This document shows positions 1 through 6,341 of a DNA stretch of 6,341 nt, piece by piece. Under the pieces are notes generated by a model. It ran no database searches. It had not been told where the DNA came from and saw nothing but the letters and a program-made list of their open reading frames with translations. The stretch comes from Ignavibacteria bacterium (lineage in GTDB: Bacteria; Bacteroidota; Ignavibacteria; Ignavibacteriales; Melioribacteraceae). The stretch covers positions 1 through 6,341 of the forward strand of contig DSBF01000167.1 of the NCBI GenBank assembly GCA_011049495.1, written 5' to 3'. Positions within the stretch are counted from its first letter, which is position 1, and each line of letters starts with the position of its first letter. The position numbers and the translations under genes were made by a program.

Positions 1-1242
1 ACGGAAATGTGCCCAATGATCATCAAAATCAATTCTTAATCCGTCATCTGTGTTTATCTTTTCGTTTTTATAGATCTCAGTTAACTTATTTACCACTTCA
101 TCCGGATTGTTATTTCCGGTTTCTACTTTACCTTTAGCAATGTGATACTGCGGCAAACTTTTTTTAAGTTCACTCATAGTCCCGCCGAATTCCAAAAGAT
201 GCTGAAGAGTTATAACGGTTCCAACCAATGCGTCTCTGCCATAATGCAAAGCCGGTAAAATAACACCGCCGCTTCCTTCACCGCCTATTACAGCATTTAC
301 TTCCTTCATTTTCTTTACAACATTTGCTTCTCCAACAGGTGATCGATAAACATTGACACCATATTCATTTGCAACATCTTCAACCGCACGTGTTGTAGAG
401 AGATTCACTACAACATCTCCTTTTTCTTTACCTAAAATAAACTTTACAGCTTGTGTAATAGTGTTTTCTTCAACAAACGGCTTGCCTTTTTCTGTTATAA
501 GAACTAATCTATCAACATCAGGGTCTACGACAATTCCAATTTCGGCTTTGCTTTCAATGACGGCTTTCATTGTTTCGGATAAGTTTTCCGGTATTGGTTC
601 GGGTAACCGGGGAAAGATGCCGTTCTTTTCACAATTTATTTTTATTACTTCACATCCTAATTCTTCTAATAAATTCGGCATTATGTAACTGCCAGCGCCA
701 TTTACACAATCAAGCAAAACTTTAAACCTACGATTTCGTATTGCAGCAACATCAATATATTTTAATGAAAGAACATCTTGAAGATGATTCATTAAACCGG
801 CTTCCGATACTTCTAATTTGCCAAGGTTATCCCAACTTTTGAATTGACTTGGTTTGTCTAATAATTCCAACATTGCTTTGTTTTCTTCGGGAGTCATAAA
901 CTCGCCGTCACTATTCAATAATTTTAATGCATTCCATTCATTCGGATTATGACTTGCCGAAATTACTATTCCGCCGACAGCATTAAACTTTTTTATATTA
1001 TATAAAACCGTTGGAGTTGGAGTGATTCCCAAATCAACAACATCATTACCTTTTGCAAGAAGTGTTCCGATAACAATATTTTTGACCATTGTACCCGATA
1101 TTCTACCGTCACTACCAATAATAATTTTTCCTTCGCCGCAAAAGTCGGCGTAAGCTTGAGTATATTTAACTAAACTGTGTGGGTCTAAACCGTCCCCAAC
1201 AATTCCTCTTATGCCAGATACACTTACCATTAGTGTTGACAT
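1..1242 (-). CDS. glmM: Phosphoglucosamine mutase-like phosphohexomutase (C-terminus cut by window edge)
   Basis: Alpha-D-phosphohexomutase family. The probable reaction is glucosamine-6-phosphate to glucosamine-1-phosphate, the cytosolic step feeding UDP-GlcNAc, peptidoglycan and LPS synthesis. Seen in the sequence: 414 codons open to the left edge; N-terminal SGIRG (residues 9-13); phosphoserine loop SASHNP with catalytic Ser97; Mg-binding DPDVDR with Asp240, Asp242 and Asp244; sugar-binding loop GEGSGG (Glu322-Ser324). The reading ends at a WAHFR stretch, just before where the family's phosphate-binding RPSNTEP loop is expected, so about 30-50 residues are missing. ATG at 1242 was chosen because GGGGA lies 4 nt upstream and it precedes the conserved SGIRG at the usual distance; Met5 (1230) is an alternative. 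The loop wording (SASHNP followed by EWNALKLL, and GEGSGGVI) recalls Bacteroidota GlmM rather than the classic GEQSGH bacterial type. Phosphomannomutase or phosphoglucomutase activity cannot be excluded. It is divergent from the nth-like gene. Confidence 0.9.
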   Translation of the reverse strand, partial: MSTLMVSVSGIRGIVGDGLDPHSLVKYTQAYADFCGEGKIIIGSDGRISGTMVKNIVIGTLLAKGNDVVDLGITPTPTVLYNIKKFNAVGGIVISASHNPNEWNALKLLNSDGEFMTPEENKAMLELLDKPSQFKSWDNLGKLEVSEAGLMNHLQDVLSLKYIDVAAIRNRRFKVLLDCVNGAGSYIMPNLLEELGCEVIKINCEKNGIFPRLPEPIPENLSETMKAVIESKAEIGIVVDPDVDRLVLITEKGKPFVEENTITQAVKFILGKEKGDVVVNLSTTRAVEDVANEYGVNVYRSPVGEANVVKKMKEVNAVIGGEGSGGVILPALHYGRDALVGTVITLQHLLEFGGTMSELKKSLPQYHIAKGKVETGNNNPDEVVNKLTEIYKNEKINTDDGLRIDFDDHWAHFR

Positions 1243-1407
1243 ATTATCCCCGATTGATTTTTTATGCTGCAAAATACTATAAATGAAAAACTTTCCGAAA
1301 TAATAATTTGTGAATTTGCTAAAAGATTCTGAAAGCCATTTGACAATTTATTCAATTGACGAAAAAGTGTAATCATTTCTTTAAGTTTCATATCATAAAA
1401 AATATAC
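1243..1407. promoter_or_regulatory. Divergent intergenic region between the glmM-like and nth-like genes
   Basis: This 165-base AT-rich spacer must hold start signals for both divergent genes. On the minus side a TATAGT (complement of 1276-1281) could be a -10 box about 27 nt before the likely glmM start, but no good -35 lies 17 nt upstream of it. On the plus side there are two TTGAC words, 1340-1344 and 1356-1360, 16 nt apart. The second, extended to TTGACG (1356-1361), is followed after 18 nt by TTTAAG (1380-1385), a 4/6 match to the -10 consensus. None of these is strong. The nth-like start has no clear Shine-Dalgarno sequence. Confidence 0.35.
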
Positions 1408-2151
1408 ATGTGCATGGATTCAAAAACCAAACTTATAATTAAAGTAAATAAATTACTCATCGATAAATTCGGCATACCTCCCAGAAACAAATCTCTTCCC
1501 GACCCGGTTGATATGTTGATAGCAACAATTCTATCTCAGAATACAAATGATAACAATTCATATAAAGCTTTTAAGAATCTTAAAGAAAAATATCCTACAT
1601 GGGAAGAAGCGGCAAAGGCAAATAGAGAAGAAATTGAACATTCTATTAAAGTTGCCGGGCTTGGGAAACAAAAATCCGCGGCAATAAAAAACTTTCTAAC
1701 AGATATCCAAAAAAAGCAGAAAACAATTACGCTAAATTACCTAAAGAAGTTAGACGAAAATTCTGCAATTGAAGAATTGATAAATTATAACGGAGTTGGA
1801 GTAAAAACCGCAAGTTGTGTCTTGCTGTTTTCGATGAACAGAAATATTTGTCCGGTTGACACTCATGTTCACAGAACAGTAAACAGAATCGGAATTGTTA
1901 GCGGAAAAACACCGGATAAAACTTTCATGTTGATTAACAAAAACTTCCCACCCAAGATAGCGCATTCATTTCATACAAATCTAATTAGGTTGGGAAGAGA
2001 AATCTGTAAACCTAAGAACCCAAGCTGTGGAATTTGTCCATTGAATAAAATCTGTATATACGAAGAAAAAGATCTTCAAATAAAAAAGATGCATAAGAAA
2101 AATGACTTTATGCTTCTCGATAATATTGAAACAAAATATTCGGAAAAATAA
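1408..2151 (+). CDS. nth: Endonuclease III-family DNA glycosylase/AP lyase with [4Fe-4S] cluster
   Basis: HhH-GPD base-excision repair enzyme. The family removes oxidised pyrimidines and cleaves the abasic strand by beta-elimination. Seen: 247 residues, near the usual 210-250; ILSQNT block with Gln44 (helix that probes the DNA); helix-hairpin-helix NGVGVKTA (128-135) with the Schiff-base lysine at Lys133; catalytic Asp151 in PVDTHVHR; and Cys200, Cys207, Cys210 and Cys216, spaced exactly C-x6-C-x2-C-x5-C as in the iron-sulfur loop. The hairpin reads NGVGVKTA instead of the LPGVGRKTA of E. coli Nth, and LSQNTND resembles archaeal and thermophile members, so the substrate range may differ. A 30-residue lysine-rich tail follows the cluster. 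Two ATGs lie close together (1408 and 1414), neither with a clear ribosome site; the first is used here. The stop overlaps the transporter start by one base, so the two are probably co-transcribed and translationally coupled. Confidence 0.92.
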   Translation: MCMDSKTKLIIKVNKLLIDKFGIPPRNKSLPDPVDMLIATILSQNTNDNNSYKAFKNLKEKYPTWEEAAKANREEIEHSIKVAGLGKQKSAAIKNFLTDIQKKQKTITLNYLKKLDENSAIEELINYNGVGVKTASCVLLFSMNRNICPVDTHVHRTVNRIGIVSGKTPDKTFMLINKNFPPKIAHSFHTNLIRLGREICKPKNPSCGICPLNKICIYEEKDLQIKKMHKKNDFMLLDNIETKYSEK

Positions 2152-3011
2152 TGTGGGTATTATTTGCATCTCTGAATCCGGTTGCAGAAGGTTCTAGAAG
2201 TTTATTCATAAAGCGTGCATCCAAAACTATTGATCCACTTGTTATTTCTTGGGCTAATTATGTAATCCCAATCATCGTCTTTGTCCCTTTGATATTTTTT
2301 ATCGATTTAAAATTCAACAAACTATTCTTGTTAGCTGTAACCGGCAGTGGAATTATAAATGTAATTGCTGCAATACTTTATATGAAAGCAATTTCCGAAT
2401 CAGATATATCGTCAGTAATGCCGATGCTGAGTTTTACACCTTTATTTTTATTAATCACTGCACCAATTTTTGTTGGAGAGTTCCCAAATCTGATGGGATT
2501 AATCGGAGTTTTATTAGTAGTTATTGGTTCGTATTTATTGAATGTCTCCGAAAGAGAAAACGGAATATTTGCACCGTTTAAAAAACTATTATCTGATAAA
2601 GGTACAAAGCATATGTTTATAGTTGCATTTATTTGGAGCATATCGGCAAACTTTGATAAGATTTCAATCCAAAGTTCTTCCCTTTATCAGCACATTATTT
2701 TTATGAATATAATAATATTTGTTTCATTAACGATAATTCTTCTTTGCAAAGGAAAGCTTAAAAAGCAAGAAATCTCAAAGGGGAAGAAAAACTTATTTAT
2801 GGTTTCGTTATTTACTGCAAGTGCATTTTTCTTTCATATGAATGCTCTTTCGCTTACTCTCGTTGCTTATGTAGTTGCTATGAAAAGAATGTCCGGCGTC
2901 ATTTCCGTATTTCTCGGTCATCTATTCCTTCATGAAACCAATATAAAAGAAAGATTGTTTGGTTCATTCGTTATGTTTGTGGGTGTATTACTTATAGTAT
3001 TTTCAAAGTAA
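2151..3011 (+). CDS. EamA/DMT-superfamily inner-membrane transporter
   Basis: Probable drug/metabolite transporter of the EamA type, substrate unknown; the superfamily includes exporters of amino acids, nucleosides and small metabolites. Seen: 286 residues, typical length for the ten-helix class. Hydrophobic segments lie at about 1-20, 29-51, 58-80, 87-107, 113-131, 153-168, 180-199, 213-230, 233-258 and 268-285. Two halves are visible, split by a charged loop near 132-152, each with the family's acidic turn before its last helix (GE at 109-110, HE at 261-262). The LYMKAI stretch near 76-81 and SVMPMLSFTPLF (89-100) in the first half are typical EamA helix 3-4 wording. The ATG at 2151 shares one base with the upstream stop (TAATG), and the protein enters its first helix at once, so this start is favoured. 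No clear terminator follows. The functional link to the repair gene is unknown. Confidence 0.87.
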   Translation: MWVLFASLNPVAEGSRSLFIKRASKTIDPLVISWANYVIPIIVFVPLIFFIDLKFNKLFLLAVTGSGIINVIAAILYMKAISESDISSVMPMLSFTPLFLLITAPIFVGEFPNLMGLIGVLLVVIGSYLLNVSERENGIFAPFKKLLSDKGTKHMFIVAFIWSISANFDKISIQSSSLYQHIIFMNIIIFVSLTIILLCKGKLKKQEISKGKKNLFMVSLFTASAFFFHMNALSLTLVAYVVAMKRMSGVISVFLGHLFLHETNIKERLFGSFVMFVGVLLIVFSK

Positions 3012-3068
3012 AATCGCATCTATTTATCTATTGTATTCAATAATTTTAATAAGATTCGTTGTTTTATT

Positions 3069-3097
3069 TTGAATGGTATCTTCAGTATATTTATAAT
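3069..3097 (+). promoter_or_regulatory. Sigma70-like promoter of the lpd-lipB-E1 operon
   Basis: TTGAAT (3069-3074, 4/6 to the -35 consensus) is followed after exactly 17 nt by a perfect TATAAT (3092-3097). Transcription would start near 3104, giving an untranslated leader of about 34 nt before the lpd ATG. The position between the transporter stop and the lpd start suggests that the operon has its own promoter. AT-rich DNA yields chance matches, and Bacteroidota-type sigma factors prefer other -10 boxes, so this is a prediction. Confidence 0.55.
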
Positions 3098-3123
3098 CTT
3101 CATCTAAACTTAATTAGCAAGCT

Positions 3124-3129
3124 AAAGGA
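3124..3129 (+). promoter_or_regulatory. Shine-Dalgarno sequence for lpd
   Basis: AAAGGA lies 8 nt before the ATG at 3138, good spacing for ribosome binding. It fixes the lpd start and is clearer than any ribosome site ahead of the nth-like gene. A short inverted repeat (TTAGC 3114-3118, GCTAA 3121-3125) touches its first two bases, but the two-base loop makes a stable hairpin unlikely. Confidence 0.6.
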
Positions 3130-3137
3130 TCAAAAAT

Positions 3138-4541
3138 ATGAGCAAAAATTATGATATTGTTGTTTTAGGTGGCGGACCCGGTGGATACGTTGCTGCAATT
3201 AGGGCTGCTCAACTGGGATATAAAACTGCAGTTGTTGAAAAAGATAATCTTGGTGGTATATGTCTTAACTGGGGCTGTATTCCTACAAAATCTTTATTGA
3301 AAAATGCTGAACTTTATGACCTTGCTAAAAATCATTCTGAAGAATATGGTCTTTCTTTTTCTGATTTGAAATTTGATTTCAAAAAAATAATTCAAAGAAG
3401 TAGAGGTGTTTCTGAAAAAATTGTTAAAGGTGTTCAGTTTTTAATAAAGAAAAATAAAATTGATCACATTCAAGGATTTGGAAGATTTATTGCAAATAAT
3501 AAACTCGAAATTTTGGATAATAATAAAAAGAAAATCGATGAAGTTGAAGGAAAACATATTATCATAGCAACCGGTGCAAGACCTCGTTCTATTGACGCAA
3601 TTCCTATCGATAGAAAAAATATAATTACAAGCACGGAAGCTATGAGTTTAGATAAACAACCTAAAAGTTTGATTGTCATTGGAGCAGGTGCAATCGGAGT
3701 TGAGTTTGCTTATTTCTATAATGTACTCGGGACTGAAGTTACAATTATTGAAATGCTTGATAATATACTACCGATTGAAGATAAGGAAGTTTCAGATACA
3801 CTCGCACGCAGTTTCAAAAAACGTGGGATAAAAATTCATACAAGTACAAAAGTTGAGAAAGCAGAAGTAAAAGGTAAATCGGTTGTTGTAACTATAGAAA
3901 AGAACGGTAAAAAAGAAGAATTAAAAGCCGACAAAGTATTAAGCGCAATCGGTGTACAGGTAAATGTTGAAGGGATAGGACTTGAAGATATTGGCGTTGA
4001 AGTCGAACGAAATCATATTAAAGTGGATAAGAAAACATATAAAACAAACATAGAAAGAGTTTATGCAATCGGTGATGTAATTGGTCCTCCTTGGTTAGCT
4101 CATGTTGCATCTCACGAAGCAATTCATTGCATCGAAAAAATTCACGGCATTAATCATCCGCCGATTGATTATGATTCAATCCCGGGATGTACATATTGCC
4201 AGCCGCAAGTTGCAAGCATTGGTCTAACGGAATCAAAAGCAAAAGAAAAGGGATACGAAATTAAAATTGGTAAATTTCCTTATTCGGCAAGCGGCAAAGC
4301 CGGAGCAATAGGGGAACGTGAAGGTTTTACTAAAATTATTTTTGATGCAAAATATGGCGAGATATTAGGCGCACATATAATAGGTGCCGAAGCAACCGAA
4401 CTAATTGCAGAAATTGGCATTGCAAAAACTTTGGAAGCAACTTATGAAACAATCTTACAAACAGTACATGCACATCCGACTTTATCTGAAATGATAATGG
4501 AAGCAGCGGGACAAGCTTATGGCGAAGCAATCCACATATAG
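3138..4541 (+). CDS. lpdA: Dihydrolipoyl dehydrogenase (E3 subunit)
   Basis: FAD-dependent E3 of 2-oxoacid dehydrogenase complexes and the glycine cleavage system. It reoxidises the dihydrolipoyl arm of E2 or H protein and passes electrons to NAD+. Seen: 467 residues, full family length. FAD-binding GGGPGG (11-16); redox disulfide Cys42-x4-Cys47 in GGICLNWGCIPTK; ATGARPR (144-150); NAD-binding GAGAIG (182-187) followed by Glu205 near the end of the second strand, as expected for NAD preference; second FAD motif AIGDV (310-314); dimerisation domain from about 345 with the catalytic pair His446 and Glu451 in HAHPTLSE. Every key residue is present, so the protein should be active. Instead of the common VPGVVYTHPE wording, the interface domain starts IPGCTYCQPQ with Cys351 and Cys354, a variant I recall from some other bacterial E3 proteins. 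It is first in the operon; its last 23 nt also encode the lipB start. Confidence 0.97.
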   Translation: MSKNYDIVVLGGGPGGYVAAIRAAQLGYKTAVVEKDNLGGICLNWGCIPTKSLLKNAELYDLAKNHSEEYGLSFSDLKFDFKKIIQRSRGVSEKIVKGVQFLIKKNKIDHIQGFGRFIANNKLEILDNNKKKIDEVEGKHIIIATGARPRSIDAIPIDRKNIITSTEAMSLDKQPKSLIVIGAGAIGVEFAYFYNVLGTEVTIIEMLDNILPIEDKEVSDTLARSFKKRGIKIHTSTKVEKAEVKGKSVVVTIEKNGKKEELKADKVLSAIGVQVNVEGIGLEDIGVEVERNHIKVDKKTYKTNIERVYAIGDVIGPPWLAHVASHEAIHCIEKIHGINHPPIDYDSIPGCTYCQPQVASIGLTESKAKEKGYEIKIGKFPYSASGKAGAIGEREGFTKIIFDAKYGEILGAHIIGAEATELIAEIGIAKTLEATYETILQTVHAHPTLSEMIMEAAGQAYGEAIHI

Positions 4542-5220
4542 AATATTTAATTATATTGACCTCGATTTTATCGATTACGATAAAGCTTGGGATTTGCAGA
4601 AAGATGTCTTTAAATTACGTACATCTGATGAGATAGAAGATATTTTATTTTTACTTGAACACCCGCATACTTATACTTTAGGTAAAACTGCAGATAGAAA
4701 AAATCTGATTAGTAATGAAACTTTTTTAAATAAGTATGGAATTAAAATATATGACATTGACCGCGGGGGTGATATAACTTATCATGGCCCGGGACAAATA
4801 GTCGGTTATCCCATTATCAAACTAAGCAATTGGAAAGAGGATACGCATTTATATCTGCGTAATCTTGAACAAGTAATAATAGACGTTTGTGGTGGTTATG
4901 GCTTAACGACTAATCGCATCGAAGGTTTAACCGGTGTTTGGATTGAAGATAGAAAAATTGCTGCAATAGGTATTAAAGTTTCACGCTGGGTAACAATGCA
5001 CGGATTCGCATTTAATATAAATACCGATCTTAATTTGTTTAACGGAATTATTCCTTGTGGAATTACAGATAAAAAAGTAACATCACTACAAAAAGAATTG
5101 GGAAGCGAAGTAGATATTGATGAAGTAAAAAATAAAATTGTGAATAAGTTCAAAGAAGTATTTGACTACGATGAATATAAAGTAGTATTAAAAGACTCAT
5201 TGACATTCGTAAATAATTAG
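4519..5220 (+). CDS. lipB: Lipoyl(octanoyl) transferase LipB
   Basis: Moves the octanoyl group from acyl carrier protein to the target lysine of lipoyl domains (E2, GcvH). LipA then inserts two sulfurs to make lipoate. The enzyme acts in the cytosol. Seen: 233 residues, usual length; RGGDITYHGPGQ (82-93), the LipB signature; RKIAAIGIKV with catalytic Lys146; HGFAFNIN (161-168); and PCGI with catalytic Cys180. The Lys-to-Cys distance is 34 residues, the same as in Mycobacterium tuberculosis LipB (Lys142/Cys176, recalled from the literature). ATG at 4519 lies inside lpd in a different frame, giving a 23-nt overlap; no other in-frame start lies near enough to preserve the N-terminus, and only a weak purine-rich stretch precedes it, so translation is probably coupled to lpd. 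Location between E3 and E1 genes fits its role of activating the same complex. A LipA gene is expected elsewhere. Confidence 0.96.
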   Translation: MAKQSTYRIFNYIDLDFIDYDKAWDLQKDVFKLRTSDEIEDILFLLEHPHTYTLGKTADRKNLISNETFLNKYGIKIYDIDRGGDITYHGPGQIVGYPIIKLSNWKEDTHLYLRNLEQVIIDVCGGYGLTTNRIEGLTGVWIEDRKIAAIGIKVSRWVTMHGFAFNINTDLNLFNGIIPCGITDKKVTSLQKELGSEVDIDEVKNKIVNKFKEVFDYDEYKVVLKDSLTFVNN

Positions 5221-5227
5221 AAAAGGG
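5221..5227 (+). promoter_or_regulatory. Shine-Dalgarno sequence for the E1 gene
   Basis: The purine run AAAAGGG begins directly after the lipB stop and ends 7 nt before the ATG at 5235. It supports that start over the internal ATG at 5337 (Met35), which would skip the charged leader segment. Confidence 0.55.
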
Positions 5228-5234
5228 TTAATCA

Positions 5235-6341
5235 ATGACAAGAAATAATAAACTTGATTCTTTAACCGAAGAAAAGAAAACTTCAAATAAGAAAAACGGT
5301 AAAGCACCAACCGGGAAAATAGATTCATTCGGCGGAATGACAAAAGAAGAATTGATGAATATACTTCGAATAATGTCGTTATCTCGTCAAATGGATAATA
5401 AAATTATGAACCTTCTTCGACAAGGTAAAATTTTTTTTCACATAGCCGGTTCGGGACATGAAGCAACACAAGTTGCTTTCGGTTTAGCAATGAAAAAGAA
5501 AGTCGATTGGGCTTTCCCATATTATAGAGACATGGCTTTTATGCTTGCACTCGGTACAAAAATAGAAGATGTTTTTCTCGCACAAATGGGGAAAGCGGAT
5601 GATCCTATGACCGGTGGAAGACAAATGCCTTGTCATTATAGCTCTAAAGAATTAAATGTACCTACACAATCAAGCCCAACAGGAACCCAATTTTTACAAG
5701 CAGTTGGCGTTGCTCTTGCTGCACGTAAAAGAGGTGAAAATACAGTAGTTTACGTAAGTGCCGGTGAAGGTACAACAAGTGAAGGAGAATTTTACGAAGC
5801 AGTTAACTGGGCTTCTCGTGAAAAACTTCCTGTCGTTTTTGTGATTCAAAATAATAAATGGGCTATTTCTGTTCCGGTTCGAGGACAAAATTCCGGCAGA
5901 AATAATTCTGTTGCAGAAATGATGAAAGGGCATGAAAATCTTCTACGCATGGAAGTTGATGGAACTGATTTCCTTAAAGTTAATGCTGCCGCACAATCTG
6001 CATTTAAGTATGCAAGACAAGGAAAAGGTCCTGCTTTAATTGAAGCACATGTTGTAAGATTACTATCTCATTCTTCTTCTGACGATCAAAAAAAATATAG
6101 ACCACAAGATTCACTTGAGAAAGATCTGACAAAAGATCCTAACGAAATTTTTGCGAATAAATTAATCGAAAAAGAAATCCTTACCGAATTAGCTTACGAG
6201 GAATTCAAAAAGGAAATAAAAAATCATGTTGACGAAGCAGCTGATTGGGCAATAAAACAAGCTGATCCCGAACCAGAAACAGCTGTAAAGTATGTATTAG
6301 ATGAAAGCGGTAAACGTGCAAAATTAGAATATGAAAAAGGC
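5235..6341 (+). CDS. TPP-dependent 2-oxoacid dehydrogenase E1, alpha domain, probably alpha/beta fused (cut by window edge)
   Basis: First subunit of a pyruvate or branched-chain 2-oxoacid dehydrogenase complex: it decarboxylates the 2-oxoacid on thiamine diphosphate and acylates the lipoyl arm of E2. Seen: 369 codons, no stop before the right edge. Residues 1-33 are a Lys/Asn/Ser-rich, probably disordered leader. The E1-alpha fold follows: GSGHEATQVA (72-81), FPYYRD (94-99), GGRQMPCHY (127-135), SSPTGTQFLQAVG (146-158). The TPP/Mg motif runs from GEG (177-179) through EGEFYEAVNWA to QNNKWAIS (205-212), giving the usual spacing of about 30 residues to the Asn pair. SHSSSDD (278-284) matches the family loop HSTSDD, with His279. 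The first motif position reads GEG, not GDG, which I recall from fused E1 proteins. A separate E1 alpha subunit would normally end near here, but the frame continues after a PEPETAVKYV linker-like stretch, so a C-terminal beta domain is likely. It lies 14 nt after lipB, in the same operon. Pyruvate versus branched-chain specificity cannot be decided. Confidence 0.93.
   Translation, partial: MTRNNKLDSLTEEKKTSNKKNGKAPTGKIDSFGGMTKEELMNILRIMSLSRQMDNKIMNLLRQGKIFFHIAGSGHEATQVAFGLAMKKKVDWAFPYYRDMAFMLALGTKIEDVFLAQMGKADDPMTGGRQMPCHYSSKELNVPTQSSPTGTQFLQAVGVALAARKRGENTVVYVSAGEGTTSEGEFYEAVNWASREKLPVVFVIQNNKWAISVPVRGQNSGRNNSVAEMMKGHENLLRMEVDGTDFLKVNAAAQSAFKYARQGKGPALIEAHVVRLLSHSSSDDQKKYRPQDSLEKDLTKDPNEIFANKLIEKEILTELAYEEFKKEIKNHVDEAADWAIKQADPEPETAVKYVLDESGKRAKLEYEKG

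Noticed and set aside
353..688. Open plus-strand frame of 111 codons opposite the glmM-like gene
   Set aside because: It lies wholly antisense to a gene with intact family motifs, and its translation is Ser/Thr/Phe-rich with no recognisable domain: a shadow frame.
1230..1490. Minus-strand frame of 86 codons across the divergent spacer
   Set aside because: It overlaps the starts of both the glmM-like and nth-like genes and has no recognisable domain; it fills the spacer only because the DNA is AT-rich.
3012..3068. Possible terminator after the transporter gene
   Set aside because: No GC-rich stem followed by a T run is visible; only AT-rich sequence with a 4-bp ATTG/CAAT pairing, which would be too weak.
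3114..3125. Inverted repeat TTAGC-AA-GCTAA just before the lpd ribosome site
   Set aside because: The stem is only 5 bp and the loop 2 nt, too tight to fold as written; not enough to call a riboswitch, attenuator or operator.
5694..5933. Minus-strand frame of 79 codons opposite the E1 gene
   Set aside because: It is antisense to the TPP-binding core of E1, which is clearly the coding strand.

Overview
The window is an AT-rich bacterial chromosome segment (G+C roughly a third, judged by eye). It holds six protein genes, two of them cut by the window edges, and no RNA genes, mobile elements, CRISPR or long repeats. The protein types suggest a member of the Bacteroidota/Chlorobiota/Ignavibacteriota group. 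The phosphohexomutase has the Bacteroidota-style GlmM signatures, and the TPP-dependent E1 resembles the long alpha/beta-fused E1 proteins common in that group. This placement rests on recalled family features, not on a search.

Region by region: positions 1-1242 (minus strand) hold the first 414 codons of a phosphoglucosamine mutase-like protein whose C-terminus lies off the left edge. A 165-base divergent spacer (1243-1407) separates it from a plus-strand pair: an endonuclease III-family DNA repair enzyme (1408-2151) and a ten-helix EamA/DMT-type membrane transporter (2151-3011), joined by a TAATG stop/start overlap. A 126-base spacer (3012-3137) carries a good sigma70-like promoter and a Shine-Dalgarno sequence.

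From 3138 to the right edge runs a lipoate/2-oxoacid dehydrogenase operon: dihydrolipoyl dehydrogenase (E3), lipoyl(octanoyl) transferase LipB starting 23 nt inside the end of the E3 gene, and, 14 nt further on, a TPP-dependent 2-oxoacid dehydrogenase E1 that is still open at the right edge. Together these supply the decarboxylating subunit, the reoxidising subunit and the enzyme that loads the octanoyl precursor of the lipoyl arm. The E2 core and LipA are not in the window.

I found no convincing new biological system. The points most worth a second look are the likely alpha/beta fusion of the E1 enzyme, its GEG in place of GDG in the TPP motif, the embedded lipB start, and the tight coupling of a repair glycosylase to a transporter.
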